The position numbers and the translations under genes are program-made. The notes beneath the pieces were generated by a model. That model did not search any database. It had not been told where the DNA came from and saw nothing but the letters and a program-made list of their open reading frames with translations. Positions 33,270 to 40,694 of a DNA stretch of 40,694 bases are shown piece after piece. The stretch lies in assembly GCA_016929245.1 (NCBI GenBank), contig JAFGJE010000142.1, forward strand, positions 1-40,694, in the 5' to 3' direction. This DNA comes from Phycisphaerae bacterium. GTDB lineage: Bacteria; Planctomycetota; Phycisphaerae; SM23-33. Within the stretch, counting starts at the first letter, position 1. Every line of letters begins with the position of its first letter.

Positions 33270-35516
33270 TTAACCCGCCGCCCGCCGTGAGGTTTTGCGG
33301 AAATTTCTCCGTAAGCGTACCACAATTCCCCCCGTCAAAGCCAGTACATACCCCCCCGCCGCGGGAAGCGTCCCCCGCGCCAGCCACCATCCGGGCCGAT
33401 GCGCGCCGGCAGTAAAACCGATTTGGGGCGGCGTTTTTGCGGGCGCACTTGCGGGGATTTGATATACGTTTTCATAGATCCGGATATCCGGATCGTCCGG
33501 ATACACCGCCGGCAGGGAAGCGACGGGCGAATAAGGTAATTTCAAATTCGATTCCGCCTCGCGGAGATATTGATCGTACTGGCTTTCCGCTTCGGCGAGG
33601 ATATATCGAACGTGATAGTCAGCCAGTTGATCGGGCCGCCGAAGCAATCCCCTCCAGTCGGAATTCGTGCCGTAGATTTTAAATCCCAGTACCTCCACAT
33701 GCCCAGCCGTCTGGAACGGCCCGTAGGTGGAAATCGAGGGGATTTTCTGTATGACGTTGGTTCGCGGCAGCAGCAGTTCCGCCTGCCGTCGGCCATAGGG
33801 GTCGCCCAGACCCCAGACGCGATAGAATTCATCGTTCGGCGCGTGTTTCCGCAGCCAGTCGGCGGCGGGGGAAATTTCCGGATCGCTCGGACCGGGTCCG
33901 CGGGAAGACGGCGCGTCGACGAACGGCGCGACGGTCGCAAGGTCCACGACCAACAGTGCAATCAGCATCGGCCAATTCCGCGCGGGATTCCGCAGCCAGT
34001 ACCAGACGGATGTGCTCGTGAGCACCACCAGCACCAGCGGAATCCAGACGGCTGGGCTGTACGGCAAAACCGCCCGGATCACGTCCCGCCACGAGCCGTT
34101 CATCGGCCAGGGGTACGCGTCGGGCCAGATCCATCCCAGCAGGATCGCCGAAACCGCCAGCCCGATCAGCAAAGCGATCATCACAATCGGCAACCGTCGC
34201 CGGCAGGCGCGTCGCACGGAAAGACCCAGCTCCCTTGCCGGTTCTTCCCCGGTGATCAAAAGATGCACGCCCACCGCCGCCAGCGTCGCCAACCCGCAGC
34301 CGAGCGCTAAAATCATTCGCGACGGACACCGCACGATGCCTAACACGGGCAGTTTGTAAATCAGCCAATACGTCGGTACGTAGTACCCCAGCATGAACAC
34401 GAACGTACCGACGCACAACCAACTCCAGGTGCGGGTGATTGCGGATTGCGGATTGCGGACCTGTCCCATAGGGATTGCGGATTGATTCTTCGCGCGTCTT
34501 TGGAATCTCCAGGCTGTCGCGATTGCCAGCACCAGCGTTATTAAGCCGACGTATCCGAGCGTTTCGCACAGATGCCAGGGCCCCCACCATTTCTGCGGAT
34601 AGAGATTCGGCCAGCGCGATCCGAAGAGAAACGGAAACAACCAGAGCATCGCGGAGACGGGAAAATAGCTGTTCTCCCCGGCGACGGCGTAGGGGATTTT
34701 CGCGCGGGTCGCCTGGCGCATGACGTCCAAAGTCGCGGACCATTGCGGCGCGGTGATCCCCACGACCAACACACCCGCCAAGGCTGTCGTCAGCAATCCC
34801 CATCCCAGCGGCCTGACGCGAAACAGAAAATACGCGCCCCAGACCAGCGACATCTGGATCATGGCAGGCCAATGTCCCGCCAATACCGTCAGGGAAAACA
34901 CGGGAACCATGGCCAGGAAAGCCTGGAAGAATTGCGGTTTGCGGATTGCGGAATGCGGATTGTCCAGCGATGCACCGTCATGGATATCTTTCAATCCGCA
35001 TTCCGCATTCCGCAATCCACAATTCTTCCTCAGCAATTCGAAACACCACAATCCCCACGGGAAAAACGCGGCCGTCTGAATCATGGACAGATGCACGCGA
35101 TGGGCGACGAAGAATCCGCCCAGTATGAACGCGATCGACCCGAAACCCGCCGCCGGGCGCGACAGGCCCACCCGTCGGAGATACAGCCACATGCCCACCC
35201 CCGCCGTCGCGAAGGCGACGAAGATCGACAGGCTGTACGCCAATCGGCCGGACAACACCGCGAACAGCCAGGTCGTGGGAAACAACACCGCCGACTGCGG
35301 ATCGCCCAACACCGCCATACCTCCGGCGGTCAGGGAATCCGTCATTGGCCAATCGCCGCGCGACAACGCCTCCCCCGCCTGCACGCGCAGCGGATAATAG
35401 TACAAAATATCATCTTCCCCCGCCGAGAGAGGTTCGCGCCATAATCCCGCCAGAAGAACCATCGGCAAGGCAATCAACATCAAAATCCACAAGCCGGTTT
35501 GGATGCCGTTTTTCAT
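33270..35516 (-). CDS. YfhO-like polytopic membrane protein with in-frame repeats
   Basis: This 748-residue protein has about 12 hydrophobic segments and a large C-terminal extracytoplasmic part. The layout (N-terminal DDILYYYPLRVQAGEALSRG, long loops, C-terminal IRIYENVYQIP) resembles the YfhO/GT-C membrane family, members of which act in glycosylation of cell-surface polymers. Two GCGGATT-type repeats are translated in frame: about residues 164-197 (NCGLRNAECGLKDIHDG and NPHSAIRKPQ) and about 344-360 (NQSAIPMGQVRNPQSAI). Both fall in loops between predicted TM segments. The start has no strong ribosome site, and the catalytic residue is not clear. Confidence 0.75.
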   Translation of the reverse strand: MKNGIQTGLWILMLIALPMVLLAGLWREPLSAGEDDILYYYPLRVQAGEALSRGDWPMTDSLTAGGMAVLGDPQSAVLFPTTWLFAVLSGRLAYSLSIFVAFATAGVGMWLYLRRVGLSRPAAGFGSIAFILGGFFVAHRVHLSMIQTAAFFPWGLWCFELLRKNCGLRNAECGLKDIHDGASLDNPHSAIRKPQFFQAFLAMVPVFSLTVLAGHWPAMIQMSLVWGAYFLFRVRPLGWGLLTTALAGVLVVGITAPQWSATLDVMRQATRAKIPYAVAGENSYFPVSAMLWLFPFLFGSRWPNLYPQKWWGPWHLCETLGYVGLITLVLAIATAWRFQRRAKNQSAIPMGQVRNPQSAITRTWSWLCVGTFVFMLGYYVPTYWLIYKLPVLGIVRCPSRMILALGCGLATLAAVGVHLLITGEEPARELGLSVRRACRRRLPIVMIALLIGLAVSAILLGWIWPDAYPWPMNGSWRDVIRAVLPYSPAVWIPLVLVVLTSTSVWYWLRNPARNWPMLIALLVVDLATVAPFVDAPSSRGPGPSDPEISPAADWLRKHAPNDEFYRVWGLGDPYGRRQAELLLPRTNVIQKIPSISTYGPFQTAGHVEVLGFKIYGTNSDWRGLLRRPDQLADYHVRYILAEAESQYDQYLREAESNLKLPYSPVASLPAVYPDDPDIRIYENVYQIPASAPAKTPPQIGFTAGAHRPGWWLARGTLPAAGGYVLALTGGIVVRLRRNFRKTSRRAAG
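34437..34484. repeat. GCGGATT-type repeat inside the YfhO-like gene (copy B)
   Basis: GATTGCGGATTGCGGATTGC, a 16-nt spacer and GGGATTGCGGATTG form a tandem, not inverted, copy of the repeat word. It is translated in frame as NPQSAI-type peptide. The word also occurs in 34927-35027 and 37801-37834. Confidence 0.75.
34927..35027. repeat. 101-bp palindromic repeat inside the YfhO-like gene (copy A)
   Basis: Arms 34927-34962 and 34992-35027 are 36-nt inverted repeats with 3 mismatches, built from GCGGATTGCGGAATGCGG words. The reading frame passes through without a stop in either arm, adding about 34 residues. Confidence 0.85.
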
Positions 35517-35544
35517 CGTGACTTACCGAAAAAACACCATTTCC

Positions 35545-35658
35545 GTCATCCTGAGCGGAGCGCGGCCCCTTGGGGGCAAGCTGCGTTGAAGGATCTCACG
35601 GGTACGTTGGCGAGAGGTCCTTCGACTTCGCTCGAAGACTCGCTCCGCTCAGGATGAC
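35545..35658. repeat. 114-bp repeat of GTCATCCTGAGCGGAGCG family
   Basis: The outer 18-nt arms (35545-35562 and 35641-35658) are perfect inverted repeats; the interior arms differ from copy 24411-24502. Positions 35615-35659 equal 1574-1618 exactly. The element fills most of the gap between the YfhO-like gene and fmdB. Confidence 0.8.
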
Positions 35659-35682
35659 AATATGAAAATTCGGGAGGAGTTT

Positions 35683-35970
35683 TTAATCCTTTTTCGCGTT
35701 GGGGCAGGATTGGCAGGCCGGACTGGAATCCGCCTTCGGGCAGGATTCGGCCGGTTTGTCCTTTTTGGCGTCGCTTTGATAGGATCCGCCGCGGTAGTCC
35801 GTCGAATAAAATCCGCTGCCCTTGAAGATCACGCCCGCGCCCGTTCCGAGCAGCCGCTTGACCTTCAGCCGCCCGCACTTGGGACACTTGCGGATCGGCT
35901 TGGCGGTGATGGACTGGAATTCCTCAAACGTGTGATGACAGGCTTGGCATTCGTAGTCGTAGGTCGGCAT
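35683..35970 (-). CDS. FmdB-type zinc-ribbon protein
   Basis: This 95-residue protein begins MPTYDYECQACHHTFEE, the classic FmdB start, with CQAC and CPKCG as zinc ligands. A Gly/Ser-rich middle (GTGAGVIFKGSGFYSTDY) is typical of the family. The tail has two more cysteine pairs (CPKAD and CQSCPNAKKD), possibly a second metal site. FmdB-like proteins are putative regulators or metal-binding proteins; the role is unclear. It begins 2 nt after grpE and is likely co-transcribed with grpE and dnaJ. Confidence 0.88.
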   Translation of the reverse strand: MPTYDYECQACHHTFEEFQSITAKPIRKCPKCGRLKVKRLLGTGAGVIFKGSGFYSTDYRGGSYQSDAKKDKPAESCPKADSSPACQSCPNAKKD

Positions 35971-35972
35971 GG

Positions 35973-36575
35973 TTACATCTCTTCCTCGTTTCGCGGCGAT
36001 TCCTCAACTTCGTCCACCGGCGCCTGGGCGACGACGACCGCCGCCGGCCTGATCGTTCGGCCTTTTAATTCGTATCCGCGCTGGAGAACCTGCAGAACGG
36101 TCATCGGTTCGGCGGCGTCGGTGGGTTGCTGCATCATAGCCGAATGTCGCTCCGGATCGAAGGATTTTCCTTCCGCGTCGATCGCGGACAGCCCGAACTG
36201 TTCCAGCGTCCGCATCAGTTTGTCGTGGACCATCTGCATTCCCACGAGCAGCGGATCGTCGGCGGGGTGATTCTCGCGGGCGGCGGCCAAACCTCGTTCC
36301 ATGTCGTCCACGACCGCCAGGAGCGATTTCATCAAACCCTCGTTGGCGAACTGCCGTTCCTGCTCGCGCTCCTTCTGGACGCGCTTCTGATAGTTCTGGA
36401 AGTCCGCGCTGAGACGTTGCAGCCGCGCGAGCAGATCGTCGCGCTCGGCAACCAACGATTCGGCGTCCGTTTTCGACGCCTCTTCCGCCGGCGCGGCGAT
36501 CGGTTCACCGTCCGGGCCGACGATTTTAACCGGAATGTCTTCCGCCGATTTCGCTTTGTCCTTCTTCTTGCTCAT
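35973..36575 (-). CDS. grpE: Nucleotide exchange factor GrpE
   Basis: This 200-residue protein has a charged N-terminal tail, then a long helix (ERDDLLARLQRLSADFQNYQ and RVQKEREQERQFAN). The C-terminal beta domain contains FDPERHSAMMQQPTD and VLQRGYELKGRTIRPA. It exchanges ADP for ATP on DnaK and forms part of the DnaK/DnaJ/GrpE system. dnaK is not in the window. It is between dnaJ (upstream on the minus strand) and fmdB. No clear ribosome site precedes the ATG. Confidence 0.95.
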   Translation of the reverse strand: MSKKKDKAKSAEDIPVKIVGPDGEPIAAPAEEASKTDAESLVAERDDLLARLQRLSADFQNYQKRVQKEREQERQFANEGLMKSLLAVVDDMERGLAAARENHPADDPLLVGMQMVHDKLMRTLEQFGLSAIDAEGKSFDPERHSAMMQQPTDAAEPMTVLQVLQRGYELKGRTIRPAAVVVAQAPVDEVEESPRNEEEM

Positions 36576-36651
36576 TTTCGTGTCGTGTTATGGATGCTGT
36601 TCTTCGTTGTTTGTTATATGTTCCCGCTGCCTGCTTCCCACTCCCCGCTGC

Positions 36652-37785
36652 CTATTTCGTAAAATATTCCTTCAACGAATCCATGAAACTCTTTCGTTGC
36701 GGAGTGATGTGTTCGTTTTCGGTTTCCGCGTAGGCCTCCAGCAGCTCGCGCTGTTTGGCGGAGAGCTTTTTGGGCACCTCGATGTACAGCTGCACGTGCT
36801 GGTCGCCGTGCCTGCCGCCGGTGACGGAAGGCAGGCCTCGCTTTTTGAGCGTGATGACCTGGCCGTTCTGACTGCCCGGCGGGATGTCCAGCTCTTCCGG
36901 GCCGGCGAGCGTCGGGACGGTGACCTTCCCGCCCAAGGCCGCCACGGCGAAATTCACCGGCGCCTGGCAGACCAGATCGTCCCCGCGGCGGCTCAGCAGC
37001 GGGTGAGGCCGCACATGCACGTACACGTGCAGGTCGCCCTTGTTCGTGCCGTGCCGGGCGGGTTCGCCTTCGTTGCGGACGCGCACCACCTGCCCGTCGC
37101 GAATGCCGGGTGGTAGGTGCACCGTCAGCACGCGCTTTTTCCGCGATCGGCCCGATCCGTTGCACTTGGGGCACTTCTCTCGGACGATCTTGCCCGAGCC
37201 GTGACAGTCCGGGCAGGCGACCACCCGCACGGACATCCCGAAAAATCCGCTGACCTGCTGCTGCACGCGGCCGTATCCGCCGCAGGTGTTGCACTTGTCC
37301 GGATGCGTGCCGGGTTTGGCGCCCGTGCCGCTGCACGTTTCGCAGAAATCCTGGCGCTCGAATTCGAGCGTCTGGTCCACGCCCGTGGCGACCTGCTCCA
37401 GCGTCAACTCGACTTCGGTTTCCAGGTCCAGGCCCATTTGCCCGGCCCCGCCGCGCATCGACGCGCCGCCGAAACCCGCCCCGGAAAAGATATCCTGGAA
37501 CATCGAGAAGATATCCCCGAAGCCCATGGACGAAAAATCGTGCACGCCCGCGCCGCGCAGACCCTCGTGGCCGAACTGGTCGTACCGCTGCCGCTTCTGC
37601 GGATCGGATAGCACTTCGTACGCTTCAGCCAGTTCCTTGAACTTCGCTTCACCTTCGGATTTGTCGCCCTTGTAATTGTCCGGGTGAAACTTGATCGCCA
37701 GCTTACGATAAGCGCGCTTGATCTCCTCGCCGCCGGCGGAGCGGGAGACGCTCAGAACTTCATAATAGTCGCGCTTGGTGGACAT
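36652..37785 (-). CDS. dnaJ: Chaperone DnaJ
   Basis: This 377-residue type I J-protein has an N-terminal J domain with the HPD motif in AIKFHPDNYKGD. A Gly/Phe-rich segment, a zinc domain with four CxxCxGxG-type motifs (CETCSGTG, CNTCGGYG, CPDCHGSG, CPKCNGSG) and the C-terminal substrate-binding region follow. It stimulates DnaK ATPase and delivers substrates. The ATG at 37785 has no Shine-Dalgarno and is only 15 nt from the repeat at 37801. grpE follows after 76 bp. Confidence 0.96.
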   Translation of the reverse strand: MSTKRDYYEVLSVSRSAGGEEIKRAYRKLAIKFHPDNYKGDKSEGEAKFKELAEAYEVLSDPQKRQRYDQFGHEGLRGAGVHDFSSMGFGDIFSMFQDIFSGAGFGGASMRGGAGQMGLDLETEVELTLEQVATGVDQTLEFERQDFCETCSGTGAKPGTHPDKCNTCGGYGRVQQQVSGFFGMSVRVVACPDCHGSGKIVREKCPKCNGSGRSRKKRVLTVHLPPGIRDGQVVRVRNEGEPARHGTNKGDLHVYVHVRPHPLLSRRGDDLVCQAPVNFAVAALGGKVTVPTLAGPEELDIPPGSQNGQVITLKKRGLPSVTGGRHGDQHVQLYIEVPKKLSAKQRELLEAYAETENEHITPQRKSFMDSLKEYFTK

Positions 37786-37800
37786 CGGTTTTTTATAAAA

Positions 37801-37834
37801 AATTGCGGATTGCGGAATGCGGAATGCGGATTGA
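37801..37834. repeat. GCGGATT-type repeat upstream of dnaJ
   Basis: AATTGCGGATTGCGG, then two GAATGCG words and GATTG: one arm of the family found inside the YfhO-like gene. It lies within the likely 5' untranslated region of dnaJ. Confidence 0.75.
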
Positions 37835-37973
37835 AGAGATCATTTCGTTAATCCCATGGATTTTTAACCAAACTCCCATTCTACATCATGAAAAAGTAAT
37901 TTAATCGTTTACATGTATCCTTTTCTCTGAATAACCGAAAATCATTTTCCCGGCCCCGGAGGGGTCGTCGGCG

Positions 37974-38152
37974 TTTAGCCGGGGCGTGAGCGAAGCGAAC
38001 CCCCGGAACCGGGGTTTGAAGTTTCCAAGTCCCGAAGGGACGGCAGCGAATCAGGAACTATTATCCATTTCAAAAATCGCTGTCGTCCCGTTGGGACTCT
38101 ATAACAAAAATCTCGCGCTCCGGGGGTTCGCTTCGCTCACGCCCCGGCTAAA
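37974..38152. repeat. 179-bp MITE-like element with perfect 34-bp inverted ends
   Basis: Arms 37974-38007 and 38119-38152 are exact reverse complements over 34 bp. An inner inverted repeat (38028-38049 with 38077-38098, 3 mismatches of 22) sits within. There is no transposase. The dnaJ-groEL gap (37786-38383) otherwise holds only this and smaller repeats, no gene. Confidence 0.85.
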
Positions 38153-38236
38153 CTCTGATCAGCCCTTCGGGCTTCAAGGCAGGATACATATTCATCCCGT
38201 GAGATTGAAAAACGATCCGTATATAGTTGTCAAAAT

Positions 38237-38279
38237 GAACACAGGGGCGTCGAGAACCATCACCGACGTCCCTGTGTTC
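38237..38279. terminator. Inverted repeat downstream of groEL, possible terminator
   Basis: Two 16-nt arms (38237-38252 and 38264-38279, one mismatch) surround an 11-nt loop. On the minus strand the hairpin is followed by ATTTTG and lies about 105 bp beyond the groEL stop, so it could end that transcript. On the plus strand TGTTTT follows it. Confidence 0.45.
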
Positions 38280-38383
38280 TGTTTTCAATCTTCAATGTGG
38301 CTTGGGCGTCTCGCCCAAGTGTCGCAGGATCATCTTGATCCTGCTTCCTGCATTATTCCCGCGGACAAGATGTCCAAGCCACC

Positions 38384-40003
38384 CTAGATGACCGCGCCGG
38401 CGACGGGTTCTTCGTCTTTCTTGGCGTCGTACTCGGTGACCATCAGGTCGGTCGTCAACAGCAGGCCCGCCACGGAAGCGGCGTTCTGCAGGGCGGATCG
38501 GGTGACCTTCGCGGGGTCGATGATCCCGGCGGTCACCATGTCCACGTACTGACCGGTGCGGGCGTTGAAGCCTTTCTTGCCGCCGTTGTCCATCACCTCG
38601 GCCACCACCACGTCGCCGTCCTCGCCGGTGTTGTCGGCGATCTGGCGCGTCGGGGCCTTGAGGGCCTTGGCGACGATATCCACGCCGATCTTCTCGTCGC
38701 CCTTGGCTTTGGCGCGAACTTTTTCCACGGCGGGGATACAGGCCAGCAGCGTCGTTCCGCCGCCGGGCACCACGCCTTCTTCGGCCGCGGCGCGCGTCGC
38801 GTGCACGGCGTCGTCGATGAGGTCCTTGCGTTCCTTCATCTCGGTTTCCGTCGCGGCCCCGGCGCGAATGACCGCCACACCGCCGGTCAGCTTCGCCAGT
38901 CGTTCGGTGAGTTTTTCGCGGTCGTAATCGCTGGTGGTCTTCTCGATCTGCATACGGATCGTGTCCACGCGGGCGTCGACGTCTTTCTTCTTGCCGGCGC
39001 CTTCCATGATCGTGGTGTTTTCCTTGCTCACGATGATCCGCTTCGCCTTGCCGAGTTGCGACAGCTCGATGGTCTCCAGCTTCACGCCAAGGTCTTCGCT
39101 GATGAGTTGCCCGCCGGTCAACGCGGCGATGTCGCCCAGGATCGCCTTGCGGCGGTCGCCGAACGCTGGCGCCTTCACGGCACAGACGTTCAGCACGCCG
39201 CGCAGCTTGTTGACGACGAGGGCCGCGAGGGCTTCGCCTTCGATGTCCTCGGCGATGATCATCAACGGCTTGCCGGAGGTGGCGACTTTTTCCAGTAGCG
39301 GCACGAGGTCGCGCAGGCTGGAGAGCTTCTTCTCGTGGATGAGAATGTAGGCGTCTTCCAGCACCGCTTCCATCGTGGTGGGATTGGTCATGAAGTACGC
39401 GGAGATGTAGCCCTTGTCGAACTGCATGCCCTCGACCACTTCCAGCTCGGTCGTGATGCTCTTGCCTTCCTCGACCGTGATCACGCCTTCCGTGCCGACT
39501 TTCTCGAACGCGTCGGCGATCAGCCCGCCGATGTTCTCATCCCAGTTCGCTGAGACGGTCGCGACCTTGCGGAGGTCGTCGGCGCCCTTGATGGGTTTGG
39601 CGATATTGGCGATTTCTTCCGTCGCGGCCGCGACCGCCTGGTCGATCCCGCGCTTCACCGCCATCGGATTGGCGCCCGCGGTGACGATTTTTAAACCCTC
39701 AGCCATGATCGCCTCCGCCAGCACGACCGCGGTGGTCGTGCCGTCGCCGGCGACGTCCGAGGTTTTGCTGGCGACCTGGTTGGCCATCTTCGCGCCCATG
39801 TTGGCGAAGGGATTCGGCAGTTCGACCTCTTTCGAGACCGTCACGCCGTCCTTGGTGACCTTCGGGGAACCGAAGGATTTCTGCAGCAACACGTTTCGCC
39901 CGGTGGGACCGAGCGTGACCTTGACGGCCGCCGCCAACTGGCTGACACCGTCCAGGATCGCCGCTTTCGCGTCGCTGTCGTAAAGCATTTGCTTGCTTGC
40001 CAT
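38384..40003 (-). CDS. groL: Chaperonin GroEL (paralog without GGM tail)
   Basis: This 539-residue protein has the normal GroEL length. Signatures include [15 protein letters not shown], the ATP-site [12 protein letters not shown], and [16 protein letters not shown]. It forms the 14-mer that folds proteins with GroES. The C-terminus is [10 protein letters not shown] and lacks the glycine-methionine tail typical of housekeeping GroEL, while the neighbouring paralog has one. The ATG has AGGAG 6 nt upstream. It lies 114 bp after groES with an inverted repeat between them. Confidence 0.95.
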   Translation of the reverse strand: MASKQMLYDSDAKAAILDGVSQLAAAVKVTLGPTGRNVLLQKSFGSPKVTKDGVTVSKEVELPNPFANMGAKMANQVASKTSDVAGDGTTTAVVLAEAIMAEGLKIVTAGANPMAVKRGIDQAVAAATEEIANIAKPIKGADDLRKVATVSANWDENIGGLIADAFEKVGTEGVITVEEGKSITTELEVVEGMQFDKGYISAYFMTNPTTMEAVLEDAYILIHEKKLSSLRDLVPLLEKVATSGKPLMIIAEDIEGEALAALVVNKLRGVLNVCAVKAPAFGDRRKAILGDIAALTGGQLISEDLGVKLETIELSQLGKAKRIIVSKENTTIMEGAGKKKDVDARVDTIRMQIEKTTSDYDREKLTERLAKLTGGVAVIRAGAATETEMKERKDLIDDAVHATRAAAEEGVVPGGGTTLLACIPAVEKVRAKAKGDEKIGVDIVAKALKAPTRQIADNTGEDGDVVVAEVMDNGGKKGFNARTGQYVDMVTAGIIDPAKVTRSALQNAASVAGLLLTTDLMVTEYDAKKDEEPVAGAVI

Positions 40004-40034
40004 GATTAGCTCCTAAATTCTTTCATCACTGAAG

Positions 40035-40109
40035 ATCACAAAGGTCACGAAGTTCACAAAGTTTTATTTTCTTCTTTGTGGTCTTGGTGATCTTCGTGGC
40101 CTTTGTGAT
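40035..40109. repeat. Inverted repeat between groES and groEL
   Basis: Arms 40035-40052 and 40092-40109 are 18-nt inverted repeats with one mismatch, built from CACAAAGGTCACGAAG words; a further CACAAAG/CTTTGTG pair lies within. It may be a repeat element, and it could also affect groES-groEL mRNA. It is not a CIRCE element. Confidence 0.7.
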
Positions 40110-40117
40110 GTGATTTG

Positions 40118-40408
40118 TTATTTTTCCACAATCGCCAGAATATCGCTTTCGCGCAGGATGACGTATTCGTCGCCGTCGATCTTGATTTCCGTGCCGGCGT
40201 ATTTGCCGTAGAAAATCTCGTCGCCCTTCTTGACGCTCAGCTTGCCGCGCTGTCCGCTGTCCAGCAGCTTGCCCGGGCCGGTCGCCACGACCTTACCGCG
40301 CTGGGGTTTTTCCTGGGCGCTGTCGGGAAGTACGATTCCGCCGGCTGTCATCTGCTCCGCTTCGCACTGCTTCACAAGAACGCGATCATCCAATGGTTTC
40401 ACTGCCAT
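40118..40408 (-). CDS. groS: Co-chaperonin GroES
   Basis: This 96-residue protein has normal length and hallmarks: [15 protein letters not shown] near the start, the mobile loop [25 protein letters not shown] and the C-terminal [13 protein letters not shown]. It caps GroEL. The ATG has AAGGAG upstream. No CIRCE-type heat-shock operator was found in the 128-bp gap to the second groEL gene. Confidence 0.96.
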   Translation of the reverse strand: MAVKPLDDRVLVKQCEAEQMTAGGIVLPDSAQEKPQRGKVVATGPGKLLDSGQRGKLSVKKGDEIFYGKYAGTEIKIDGDEYVILRESDILAIVEK

Positions 40409-40536
40409 GATTTTATTCTCCTTATCGTGTATCGTTTGGTTTGTTCCGTTGATTATTCTTTACTGTGGGGACTGGGGACTCGGGTATAGGGATTTCTTTC
40501 CGGTCCCTAGTTCCTAAACCCAAGTCCCTTCTTCCA

Positions 40537-40694
40537 CTACATCATTCCCGGCATGCCGCCCATGCCGCCCATTCCACCCATGCCTCCCATACCGCCCATG
40601 CCGCCGCCGGGCATCGGGGGCGCCGGTTCATCATCCTTGGGCGCTTCGCAAACGGCGGCGTCGCAGGTCAGCAGCAGCGTCGCGACGGACGCGG
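40537..40694 (-). CDS. groL: C-terminus of a second GroEL (GGM-tailed), truncated by window edge
   Basis: The last 52 codons of a groEL-like gene run off the right edge. The visible protein has the GroEL end pattern [15 protein letters not shown], then [10 protein letters not shown] and a GGMGGM-repeat tail ending GMPGMM. The order on the minus strand is this gene, groES, then the tail-less groEL. The tail differs from its neighbour, so this is a paralog, not a duplicated fragment. The start and most of the protein are outside the window. Confidence 0.85.
   Translation of the reverse strand, partial: ASVATLLLTCDAAVCEAPKDDEPAPPMPGGGMGGMGGMGGMGGMGGMPGMM

Noticed and set aside
37801-37834. Possible CRISPR-like short repeat array
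   Set aside because: The repeat words are contiguous without regular unique spacers, and there are no cas genes.
37986-38387. 133-codon plus-strand frame in the dnaJ-groEL gap
   Set aside because: It is mostly a translation of the 179-bp palindromic element and has no domain.
40409-40536. CIRCE heat-shock operator ahead of groES
   Set aside because: No TTAGCACTC-N9-GAGTGCTAA-type palindrome was found; only an imperfect GGGACT-type inverted repeat is present.

Overview
The window is about 60% GC and gene-dense, except for a repeat-rich left end (1-1638). It looks like a chromosomal piece of a strictly or facultatively anaerobic, H2-metabolising, Gram-negative-type bacterium: it has lipoproteins, a periplasmic HtrA protease, a MscK-like channel and an NAD(H)-linked [FeFe]-hydrogenase. 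The gene style (GroEL paralogs around groES, abundant short palindromic repeats, PEGA and YfhO proteins) fits Planctomycetota or a related deep-branching anaerobic lineage. That assignment is an impression, not a measurement.

Layout. 1-1638: no convincing gene, but several palindromic repeats and one terminator-like hairpin. 1639-4561 (minus): a zinc-ribbon protein, a two-TM protein, an LprI-like secreted protein and proA. 4905-5390 (plus): a small lipoprotein. 5552-21682 (plus): a 16-kb hydrogenase locus with a sigma70-type promoter, a Rex operator, rex, hydC (NuoE-like), hydB (NuoF fused to a GltD/NfnL-like module), hydA, a receiver-only response regulator, a histidine kinase whose input domain is a degenerate [FeFe]-hydrogenase, a receiver-histidine kinase, hydE, hydG, aspA, a two-gene AT-rich insert with a HEPN-like protein, and hydF. 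21707-22933 (minus): a class III nucleotide cyclase. 23051-26359 (plus): homoserine dehydrogenase, an ApgM-like phosphatase-fold enzyme (possibly a homoserine kinase) and Maf. 26381-35516 (minus): a MscK/MscS channel, CorA, a PEGA lipoprotein, HtrA and a YfhO-like membrane protein. 35683-40694 (minus): a chaperone block of fmdB, grpE, dnaJ, groEL, groES and the 3' end of a second groEL.

How the parts fit. The hyd locus encodes a complete trimeric NADH/ferredoxin-type [FeFe]-hydrogenase with all three maturases and an aspartase that could supply ammonium. Rex should tie its expression to the NADH/NAD+ ratio. A built-in phosphorelay headed by an H-cluster-like sensor could add H2 or redox sensing. 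None of the three signalling proteins has a recognisable DNA-binding output domain.

The most interesting items are the hydrogenase-derived sensor kinase cluster, the NuoF-GltD fusion, the Rex operator on the transcription start region, the AT-rich HEPN-type insert between aspA and hydF, and palindromic repeats that sit in frame inside the YfhO-like gene. Several dispersed palindromic repeat families (26 nt, 92-114 bp, 132 bp, 179 bp and GCGGATT-type) recur through the window. No tRNA, rRNA or CRISPR array was seen.
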